Assembly: GCA_900545555.1 (NCBI GenBank)
Contig: UQZI01000095.1
Location: 1-7,100, forward strand
Direction of reading: 5' to 3'
Source of the DNA: an uncultured Collinsella sp.
GTDB taxonomy: Bacteria; Actinomycetota; Coriobacteriia; Coriobacteriales; Coriobacteriaceae
DNA length: 7,100 bases
The translations under genes and the position numbers were made by a program. Each line of letters begins with the position of its first letter. The first letter of the stretch is position 1. The notes under the pieces are model-generated. The model had not been told where the DNA came from and did no database searches. It saw only the letters and a program-made list of their open reading frames with translations. This document shows, one piece after another, positions 1 to 6,702 of the stretch.

Positions 1-104
1 AAGCCCTCGGAACTTAGGATACATGGTAGGGGCACGCTTGCTGCAAAATTCATCAGCTGGGAACCTATTCTGCGTCCCAGGTCGGCTCATCTTCACCACC
101 GGTT
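1..104. other. Unassigned left-edge sequence
   Basis: I recognise no gene here. One plus-strand frame is open from base 2 to a TAA at 104-106, so the tail of a gene coming from the left cannot be excluded, but its roughly 34 residues match no family I know. A 6-bp inverted repeat (CTGGGA at 57-62, TCCCAG at 75-80, 12-base loop) is present. It is too weak to call a terminator. Confidence 0.3.
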
Positions 105-142
105 AATAAAAAAGAGGTACCGGTTGGTCCGGTACCTCTTTT
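105..142 (-). terminator. Intrinsic terminator of metK, possibly bidirectional
   Basis: Bases 110-123 and 129-142 form a perfect 14-bp stem around a 5-base loop (TTGGT). Read on the minus strand, the stem follows the metK stop codon by 37 bases and runs into a T-rich tract (complement of 105-113), which is the layout of a Rho-independent terminator. The other strand also has a T run at the stem foot (139-142), so it could stop a plus-strand transcript entering from the left. The hairpin is seen directly; termination is inferred. Confidence 0.88.
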
Positions 143-179
143 GGTGCGTTTCGATTTGGCTGTAGCTTTTGCCGCTAGC

Positions 180-1460
<1,281 letters not shown>

Positions 1461-1482
1461 GATTGTCCTTTCAAAAACGTGT

Positions 1483-1509
1483 CCCGGCGACCGTTACCAT
1501 TCCGCCGGG
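1483..1509 (-). promoter_or_regulatory. GC-rich hairpin in the metK leader
   Basis: CCCGGCG at 1483-1489 and CGCCGGG at 1503-1509 make a perfect 7-bp GC-only stem with a 13-base loop. It ends 11 bases before the metK ribosome site. No T run follows, so it is not an intrinsic terminator. It could affect translation or stability of the metK mRNA. It does not match any SAM riboswitch class I know, and its role is unknown. Confidence 0.4.
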
Positions 1510-1527
1510 CTCTCTATGCAAGGGCAC

Positions 1528-1556
1528 ATCATAGCGCGTAAATCAAACATTCACAC
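1528..1556 (-). promoter_or_regulatory. Candidate metK promoter
   Basis: On the minus strand TATGAT (complement of 1528-1533) resembles a -10 box. A 17-base spacer places a poor -35, GTGTGA (complement of 1551-1556, three of six matches to TTGACA). Transcription would begin near 1521 and give a leader of about 60 bases that includes the GC-rich hairpin. This is a weak, pattern-based call. Confidence 0.3.
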
Positions 1557-1565
1557 CCTTTCCGC

Positions 1566-1600
1566 ACCTACTCATTTAAGTCTGTCCCCAATGAGTGGGT
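1566..1600. repeat. Imperfect inverted repeat between metK and gltX
   Basis: ACCTACTCATT (1566-1576) pairs with AATGAGTGGGT (1590-1600) over 11 positions, one of them a G-T wobble, around a 13-base loop containing TCTGTCCCC. The right part, 1581-1600, recurs in similar form at 3211-3229 beside the larger repeat before priA. It may be a short dispersed repeat of the genome rather than a gene-specific regulator. There is no T run. Confidence 0.55.
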
Positions 1601-1610
1601 CGGTGCCCTT

Positions 1611-1640
1611 TGTGCGGAGGTTGCTTTGTTGCTTTATACT
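1611..1640 (+). promoter_or_regulatory. Candidate gltX promoter
   Basis: TATACT at 1635-1640 is a good -10 box (five of six matches to TATAAT) and would start transcription near 1647, about 35 bases before the gltX ATG. The -35 region is poor: TGTGCG at 1611-1616 with an 18-base spacer is the best I can offer. Only the -10 is persuasive. Confidence 0.4.
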
Positions 1641-1669
1641 GGTGCGGTTAGACATCCATCCTGCAATCG

Positions 1670-1674
1670 AGGAG
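1670..1674 (+). promoter_or_regulatory. gltX ribosome binding site that fixes the start
   Basis: AGGAG lies six bases before the ATG at 1681. The reading frame is open upstream to 1438, inside metK on the other strand, but only the ATG at 1681 has this site, and only it puts the synthetase N-terminus in the usual place. Confidence 0.85.
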
Positions 1675-1680
1675 ATTTCC

Positions 1681-3156
1681 ATGGCATCAGACGTTCGCGT
1701 CCGCTTTGCACCCTCACCGACGGGCAAGCTGCACATCGGCGGCGCCCGCACCGCTATCTATAACTGGGCTTTCGCCCGTGCTAACGGCGGCACGTTCATT
1801 CTGCGCATTGACGACACCGATCCCACCCGCTCCACCGACGAGAACACGCAGATCATCCTGCGCGCCATGCGTTGGCTGGGCCTGGATTGGGACGAGGGTC
1901 CCGAGGTGGGCGGCGACTATGGCCCCTATGCCCAGACCGAGCGCCTGGACCTGTACAAGCAGGCCGCCCAGAAACTTTGGGACGAGGGCAAGGCCTATCC
2001 CTGCTTCTGCACCAAGGAGCAGCTCGACGCCGACCGCAAGGCCGCGCAGGAGCGCAAGGACCCCTTCCAGGGCTATCAGCGTCGTTGCCGCGATCTTGAT
2101 CCCGAGGAGGCACGCCGCCGCATCGAGTCCGGCGAGCCCTACGTCCTGCGCATCAAGGTGCCCGAGGACCGCGGCGACGTCGTCATCCACGATGCCGTCC
2201 ATGGCGAGGTGACCTTCGACGCCAAGGAGCTCGACGACTTTGTCATCTTCCGCTCCGACGGCACGCCCACGTACAACTTCGCGACCGTCGTCGACGACGC
2301 CATGATGAAGATCACCCACGTCATCCGCGGCGACGACCACCTGTCCAACACCCCGCGCCAGGTCATGGTCTACGAGGCCCTCGGCGCGCCCGTGCCCACG
2401 TTCGCCCACATCTCCATGATCCTGGGCGCCGACGGCAAGAAGCTCTCCAAGCGCCATGGCGCCACCTCGGTGGAGGAGTACCGCGACGCCGGTTACCTGT
2501 CCGACGCCTTCGTCAACTATCTGGCGCTGCTCGGCTGGTCGCTCGACGGCGAGACCACGATCATCCCGCGCGATGTCCTGGCCAGTAAGTTCTCGCTCGA
2601 CCGCATCTCCAAGAATCCGGCGACCTTCGACCCCAAGAAGCTTGATTGGGTTAATGCCGAGTACATCAACGGCATGTCCGATGCTCAGTTTGCCGATGAG
2701 ATCATGGTCCCCGAGCTGCACGAGGCGGGTCTCATCGAGGGTAATGTCGAGTACGGCGAGGATTGGATCGATGCGCTTGCTGCCATCGTTAAGCCTCGCA
2801 CCAAGATGCCTGCCGACGCCGTGACCGTCGCTGCTCCCATCTTTGCTACGGCCGAGACGCTCGAGTATGACGAGAAATCCGTCAACAAAGGCCTGGCCAA
2901 GGAGGGCATGGGTGCCATTCTGGACGCCGCCAAGGCTGCTCTCGAGGGCGTGGACGAGTGGACGGCTGACAACATCGACGCCGCGCTTGAGCCGCTGCCC
3001 GAGCAGATGGACCTTAAGAAGCGCGTGGTGTTCCAGGCCGTGCGCGTCGCCGTCTGCGGCAATATGGTGAGCCCTCCGTTGGGTGAGACCATGGCGCTCG
3101 TCGGCCGCGACGACTGCTTGGCGCGCATCGACCGCGCCCGCACGATGGCGCTGTAG
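1681..3156 (+). CDS. gltX: Glutamyl-tRNA synthetase
   Basis: This class I aminoacyl-tRNA synthetase attaches glutamate to tRNA(Glu) in the cytoplasm using ATP. In bacteria without a glutaminyl-tRNA synthetase it also mischarges tRNA(Gln), which GatCAB then amidates; I cannot tell from sequence alone whether this copy does so. The 491-residue product has normal family length. The PSPTG segment at residues 11-15 leads into the HIGH-type motif HIGG at 18-21. The KMSKS-type loop is KLSKR at 254-258. C108, C110, Y132 and C136 form a CxC...Yx3C set like the zinc site of the related Glu-Q-RS. The full C-terminal anticodon-binding half shows that this is GltX and not the short GluQ paralogue. The gene stands alone between a divergent spacer and its own terminator. 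Confidence 0.97.
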   Translation: MASDVRVRFAPSPTGKLHIGGARTAIYNWAFARANGGTFILRIDDTDPTRSTDENTQIILRAMRWLGLDWDEGPEVGGDYGPYAQTERLDLYKQAAQKLWDEGKAYPCFCTKEQLDADRKAAQERKDPFQGYQRRCRDLDPEEARRRIESGEPYVLRIKVPEDRGDVVIHDAVHGEVTFDAKELDDFVIFRSDGTPTYNFATVVDDAMMKITHVIRGDDHLSNTPRQVMVYEALGAPVPTFAHISMILGADGKKLSKRHGATSVEEYRDAGYLSDAFVNYLALLGWSLDGETTIIPRDVLASKFSLDRISKNPATFDPKKLDWVNAEYINGMSDAQFADEIMVPELHEAGLIEGNVEYGEDWIDALAAIVKPRTKMPADAVTVAAPIFATAETLEYDEKSVNKGLAKEGMGAILDAAKAALEGVDEWTADNIDAALEPLPEQMDLKKRVVFQAVRVAVCGNMVSPPLGETMALVGRDDCLARIDRARTMAL

Positions 3157-3179
3157 CAGCTGCGCAAACGTATGTATCC

Positions 3180-3211
3180 GAGCCCCGTTCACCCGAGCGG
3201 GGCTCTTGTTT
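3180..3211 (+). terminator. Intrinsic terminator of gltX
   Basis: GAGCCCCG (3180-3187) pairs with CGGGGCTC (3198-3205) in an 8-bp stem with a 10-base loop, followed by TTGTTT. It starts 24 bases after the gltX stop codon. It should separate gltX transcription from priA. Confidence 0.85.
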
Positions 3212-3232
3212 CTGTACCGATGAGTGGGTTGC

Positions 3233-3334
3233 TGGGACAAAATAATCAGTAGTGTTTGTCCCATGTTCGAGTGACGCAACGAGCTCGACACTCGTATCGG
3301 CCATGGGACAAACTCTACTGATTATTTTGTCCCA
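3233..3334. repeat. 102-bp nested inverted repeat before priA
   Basis: The 33-base arms at 3233-3265 and 3302-3334 are complementary except for one T-T mismatch (3253 against 3314), and enclose a 36-base loop. Each arm is also an inverted repeat in itself: TGGGACAAA at 3233-3241 and 3304-3312, TTTGTCCCA at 3255-3263 and 3326-3334. The DNA or RNA can thus form one long hairpin or two small ones whose 13-base loops are complementary at 12 of 13 positions. The central loop holds a further 6-bp pair (CGAGTG 3268-3273, CACTCG 3289-3294). No T run follows, and the right end lies 32 bases before the priA ATG. A small non-autonomous mobile repeat (REP or MITE type) is the best guess; it encodes no protein. 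Confidence 0.9.
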
Positions 3335-3366
3335 CCCCTTTCAGGTCCGTTCATTAGAGGTGGTGT

Positions 3367-5820
3367 ATGGCTCAACAACTGTCGCTGTTTGGTTCGCCGG
3401 AACCGGAGGAGGTTCTGGTGAAGCTCATGCCTGCCGCTGCCTCGGCTCAGCCTAAGCCTGCACCTGAGCCCATCGCTGCCTACGCGAGCGTGGTTCTCGA
3501 CATTCCTACCCGAGCGCTGTCCGAGCCATTCGCCTACTGCATCCCCGAGTCCCTTGCCAACGAGGTCCAGATCGGATCCACGGTCCTGGTCCACTTTGGT
3601 AACCGTGCCGCCGCGGGCTATGTCGTCGACATTGCGCCTGAGCTGGGCGATCTGCCGGGTAACAACGCCCTCGACCCCGTGCGCATCAAGCCCATCGAGG
3701 CCATCCTCAGCAAACCGCTCTTTACCGCCGAAGCCGCCCGCATCGCACGTTGGATGAGCCGCGAGTATGTCGCGACGCTTTCCGAGTGCCTGCGCCTGTT
3801 TTTGCCACCGGGCGGCAGCCCGCGTGTGGTCAAGGGCGACGACGGCGTGTGGACGGTTGAACGTCCAGCCGTCAAACCCATCCAAAACCGCTGGGTGATG
3901 CTTACGCCCGAAGGCTTTGACTACACGCCACCCAAGACCGCGGTCCGCCAGCGCCAACTCATCGAGGCGCTCCAGTGTGGTCCTGTCACGACGCGCGACC
4001 TCAACCTTCTCTATAACAGTATGTCGGCGACCATCAAGTCGCTCGAAAAACGCGGCGTCGTGGTGGTGGAAGAGCGCCGCGCCTGGCGTGGCTGCAGCGA
4101 GCAGACCACGCTGTCCTCGGCAAGCGGCAAGGCGCCGGTCGCGCTTACGAACGGTCAGCAGCAAGCGCTCGCGCAGATTGAGCGCGCTCGCCTGGATGCG
4201 CACGGCGACGTGGTGCTCGTGGACGGTGTTACGGGCTCCGGCAAAACCGAGGTCTATCTATCCGCCATCGAGCGCGTGCTCGCGGCTGGCCGCTCTGCCT
4301 GCGTGCTGGTACCCGAGATTTCGCTGACAGCCCAGACCGTCGGCCGCTTCCGCTCCCGCTTTGGCGAGACGGTCGCGGTTTTCCACTCGCGTCTTTCTGC
4401 TGGGGAGCGTCTGGACCAGTGGGATATGGTTGCCAGCGGTGCGGCCCGCGTGGTCGTCGGCGCACGTTCGGCGCTCTTTTGCCCTCTCAGCGATCTGGGC
4501 CTCATCATCATTGATGAGGAGCACGAGACCAGCTACAAGCAGGGGTCCAGTCCGCGCTACCATGCGCGCGAGGTGGCAGCCGAGATGGCGCGCCGCTATC
4601 GCTGCCCGCTCGTGCTGGGGTCGGCCACGCCTTCTGCCGAGGCCCTCGACCGCTGCCGCCGTGGCACGTATAACGGTGCCACTTGGACGCGTGTCGAGAT
4701 GCCCGAGCGCCCGGGACACGCCGTGCTTCCCACGGTCCGCATTGCCGACCTGCGCCGTGAGTTTTCTCACGGCAGCCGCTCCATGTTCTCAAAACCCTTG
4801 ATGGAGGGCTTGGAGCGTGTGGTCGAGCGCCGCGAAAAGGCCGTGCTGCTGCATAACCGCCGTGGCTTTGCGCCATTCCTTATGTGCCGCGAGTGCGGCT
4901 GCGTCCCCACCTGCAACCACTGCTCCACAGCGCTTACGTATCACGAGCGCACACACACGCTGCAGTGTCACACATGCGGTTCGTCTTGGCGCGTGCAGCC
5001 GTATCCCGCGCCCACGAGCCGTTGCCCCAAATGTGGCAGTCGCTACCTGGCAAAAATGGGCCTGGGCACGCAGCAGATCGAGGACGCTCTGCACCAGTTG
5101 CTTCCCGAGGACGTTGCCATCATTCGCATGGATGCCGATTCCACGCGTGGCAAGGATGCGCACAAAAAGCTGCTCGAGCAGTTCGATGCGGCGGATTGCG
5201 CCGTGTTGCTGGGTACCCAGATGATCGCTAAAGGTCTCGATTTTCCCGAGGTCACGCTCGTGGGCGTGGTCAATGCCGACTTTGCGTTAAAACTGCCCGA
5301 TTTTAGAGCGGGGGAGCGCGCCTACGATTTGCTGGAGCAGGTCGCGGGCCGTGCCGGACGCGGCGATCGTCCCGGCGAGGTCATCATCCAGACCTATCTG
5401 CCCGAGGACCCGGTCATTCGTGCCGTTGCCGAGCACGATCGTTCAATCTTTACCGACTACGACCTGGACCAGCGTCGCGACGCGCTGTATCCGCCGTTTG
5501 TGCGCCTGGTCAACATTTTGGTTTGGTCGGCGAACGCGGATGATGCGCAGGACTACATTGGGCGCATCGCAAAGCTGCTCAAGCGCCGCTGGCATGCCGT
5601 CGCGCCCGACTTTTTGCGGGCGGGGAACGCCGTTCCGCAGGTGCTGGGCCCGGCTTCGTGTGTAATCGAGAGAGCCAAGGACCGTTATCGCTTCCACCTG
5701 CTTGTGAAGTCGCCCGTGGGGTACCATGTCTCTGATGATATCGACGCCTGCCTCAAAGAGGTGGGCTCTGTGCGCAGCGTGAGCGTGAGCGTTGACGTCG
5801 ACGCCTATGATTTGATGTAA
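3367..5820 (+). CDS. priA: Primosomal protein N' (replication restart helicase PriA)
   Basis: PriA is a 3'-to-5' superfamily 2 DNA helicase that recognises stalled forks and D-loops and starts reloading of the replicative helicase. The 817-residue product is nearer the long Gram-positive forms (about 805) than E. coli PriA (732). Residues 1-40 are an extra tail with QLSLF at 4-8, matching the sliding-clamp-binding consensus. The 3'-DNA-binding domain begins near residue 42. Helicase motifs follow: LTNGQQQA at 260-267, Walker A GVTGSGKT at 287-294, Walker B DEEH at 383-386, GTQMIAKGLDF at 616-626 and QVAGRAGR at 658-665. Eight zinc-ligand cysteines are present (507, 510, 516, 519, 534, 537, 553, 556), with the last pair six residues further along than in E. 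coli and an extra C512. The ATG has AGAGG at 3356-3360, six bases upstream. It forms an operon with def. Confidence 0.97.
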   Translation: MAQQLSLFGSPEPEEVLVKLMPAAASAQPKPAPEPIAAYASVVLDIPTRALSEPFAYCIPESLANEVQIGSTVLVHFGNRAAAGYVVDIAPELGDLPGNNALDPVRIKPIEAILSKPLFTAEAARIARWMSREYVATLSECLRLFLPPGGSPRVVKGDDGVWTVERPAVKPIQNRWVMLTPEGFDYTPPKTAVRQRQLIEALQCGPVTTRDLNLLYNSMSATIKSLEKRGVVVVEERRAWRGCSEQTTLSSASGKAPVALTNGQQQALAQIERARLDAHGDVVLVDGVTGSGKTEVYLSAIERVLAAGRSACVLVPEISLTAQTVGRFRSRFGETVAVFHSRLSAGERLDQWDMVASGAARVVVGARSALFCPLSDLGLIIIDEEHETSYKQGSSPRYHAREVAAEMARRYRCPLVLGSATPSAEALDRCRRGTYNGATWTRVEMPERPGHAVLPTVRIADLRREFSHGSRSMFSKPLMEGLERVVERREKAVLLHNRRGFAPFLMCRECGCVPTCNHCSTALTYHERTHTLQCHTCGSSWRVQPYPAPTSRCPKCGSRYLAKMGLGTQQIEDALHQLLPEDVAIIRMDADSTRGKDAHKKLLEQFDAADCAVLLGTQMIAKGLDFPEVTLVGVVNADFALKLPDFRAGERAYDLLEQVAGRAGRGDRPGEVIIQTYLPEDPVIRAVAEHDRSIFTDYDLDQRRDALYPPFVRLVNILVWSANADDAQDYIGRIAKLLKRRWHAVAPDFLRAGNAVPQVLGPASCVIERAKDRYRFHLLVKSPVGYHVSDDIDACLKEVGSVRSVSVSVDVDAYDLM

Positions 5821-5827
5821 CAACCCG

Positions 5828-5833
5828 AAAGGA
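5828..5833 (+). promoter_or_regulatory. def ribosome binding site that fixes the start
   Basis: AAAGGA sits five bases before the ATG at 5839. The earlier in-frame ATG at 5833 overlaps the last base of this site and could not use it. The first methionine in the frame is therefore probably not the start. Confidence 0.8.
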
Positions 5834-5838
5834 TGTCC

Positions 5839-6375
5839 ATGGAAGCCAACGGAATCGTACTGTCGCCCGACCCTCGTCTGCGCCAGGAGTGCGCCGTCAT
5901 CGAGGAGATCACCCCGGCGATCGAGGCGCTTGCCGAGAAGATGAAAAAGATGATGTTCGAGAACGGTGGATGCGGCCTGGCCGCCCCGCAGATCGGTGAG
6001 CTCATCCAACTCGTCACCATCGACTGCGACTACAGCGACAAGAACGACTACGACCCGTACGTGCTCATCAACCCTGTCATTGTTGAGCAGAGCGACCATC
6101 TGGTGCCGTATAGCGAGGGATGTCTGTCCATTCCCGGCATTAGCTGCGAGATCGAGCGTCCCGATCATGTCGTCGTCGAGGCGTATGACCTGGACGCCAA
6201 CCTGATTCGCTATGAGGCCACGGGCGACCTGTTCTGCGTGTGCCTGCAGCACGAGATCGATCACCTGCACGGCAACACCATGTTCGAGCGCCTTAAGCCC
6301 ATGCAGAGGCTCAAGGCCGTCAAGGAGTACCAGGACGCCCTGGCCCGCGGCGCTCGACCGGGCGAGACGGAGTAG
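5839..6375 (+). CDS. def: Peptide deformylase
   Basis: This metalloenzyme, normally with Fe(II) or Zn, removes the formyl group from the N-terminal methionine of new proteins at the ribosome. The 178-residue product has all three family motifs. Motif 1 is GCGLAAPQ at residues 44-51 (Q51 helps bind the formyl oxygen), motif 2 is EGCLS at 93-97 (C95 binds the metal), and motif 3 is HEIDH at 138-142 (H138 and H142 bind the metal, E139 is catalytic). The start at 5839 is chosen over the in-frame ATG at 5833 because the ribosome site ends at 5833. The gap to the priA stop codon is 18 bases, so the two genes share a transcript. Its functional partner fmt lies downstream on the same strand, but beyond a repeat and a terminator-like hairpin. 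C- and G-ending codons dominate, as in priA. Confidence 0.97.
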   Translation: MEANGIVLSPDPRLRQECAVIEEITPAIEALAEKMKKMMFENGGCGLAAPQIGELIQLVTIDCDYSDKNDYDPYVLINPVIVEQSDHLVPYSEGCLSIPGISCEIERPDHVVVEAYDLDANLIRYEATGDLFCVCLQHEIDHLHGNTMFERLKPMQRLKAVKEYQDALARGARPGETE

Positions 6376-6383
6376 GTCCCACC

Positions 6384-6485
6384 GTCCCCGGTGCTGAGCG
6401 CCCACATATCATCCCGTGCTCAAATATTCTCGCTTTGCTGCGAAACTGCGCGCGGGACGATATGTGGGCGCTCAGCACCGGGGAC
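6384..6485. repeat. 102-bp inverted repeat after def
   Basis: The 33-base arms at 6384-6416 and 6453-6485 are complementary except for one A-C mismatch (6411 against 6458), and enclose a 36-base loop. Pairing can extend three positions inward (6417-6419 with 6450-6452, the first a wobble). The outer ends read GTCCCCGGTG and CACCGGGGAC. The loop contains a 4-bp pair (TCGC 6430-6433, GCGA 6440-6443). The arm sequence differs from the repeat before priA, but arm length, loop length and total length are identical. No T run follows. It may be a REP- or MITE-type element, and its transcript would form a long RNA hairpin between def and fmt. Confidence 0.9.
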
Positions 6486-6559
6486 TGCGTTGTTCTGGCT
6501 CGGTTCGCCCGGGTGCCGTCGGGCCAGGGATGGGCGTCTTCGCTGATAGGTGCTTTGCT

Positions 6560-6600
6560 GAAAGAGCTGCTTTTATTGCGGCTCTTTCTTTGGTTTTGGG
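6560..6600 (+). terminator. Terminator-like hairpin before fmt
   Basis: GAAAGAGCTGC (6560-6570) pairs with GCGGCTCTTTC (6578-6588), 11 positions with one G-T wobble, around a 7-base loop, followed by TTTGGTTTTGGG. It lies about 185 bases after def and 103 bases before fmt. It is a plausible end for the priA-def transcript and would leave fmt needing its own promoter. The T run is interrupted, so strength is uncertain. Confidence 0.6.
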
Positions 6601-6702
6601 TATATTTGTTCTTGTTGAAATGTTACTGCGGATGGGCTGGTGACTTGGCTTTCCGCTGTTCTTTGTAGCCGTCTCGGCTTTGGTTGAGAGGAGACGTTCT
6701 TT

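Larger units (their letters stand above)
6376..6702. other. 327-base gap between def and fmt
   Basis: I see no credible protein gene here. It starts with GTCCCACC (6376-6383), then a 102-bp inverted repeat (6384-6485), then GC-rich unassigned sequence to about 6550, a terminator-like hairpin (6560-6600), and a T-rich stretch leading to the fmt ribosome site. No good promoter for fmt stands out. Two overlapping 75-77 codon frames with hydrophobic tails cross this region and are rejected. Confidence 0.7.

Noticed and set aside
1..104. tRNA or other structured RNA at the left edge
   Set aside because: No cloverleaf, T-loop motif or conserved RNA signature is visible; only a weak 6-bp stem.
1566..1600. 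Terminator reading of the hairpin between metK and gltX
   Set aside because: There is no T run on either strand, and both flanking genes begin here, so a terminator has no gene to serve.
1714..3291. 525-codon minus-strand frame opposite gltX, starting inside the 102-bp repeat
   Set aside because: It lies entirely antisense to a secure gene, shows the mirror composition of gltX, and has no convincing ribosome site or domain.
5833..5838. def starting at the ATG at 5833
   Set aside because: That ATG overlaps the AAAGGA ribosome site; the next in-frame ATG at 5839 has correct spacing.
5443..6405. 320-codon minus-strand frame opposite priA end and def
   Set aside because: It is antisense to two well-supported genes and its composition is a codon-bias shadow.
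6416..6668. Two overlapping 75-77 codon frames with hydrophobic C-terminal stretches between def and fmt
   Set aside because: Both begin in the repeat, run through the terminator-like hairpin, lack a ribosome site and differ only by frame. The hydrophobic look comes from the T-rich DNA. A small membrane protein is possible but unsupported.
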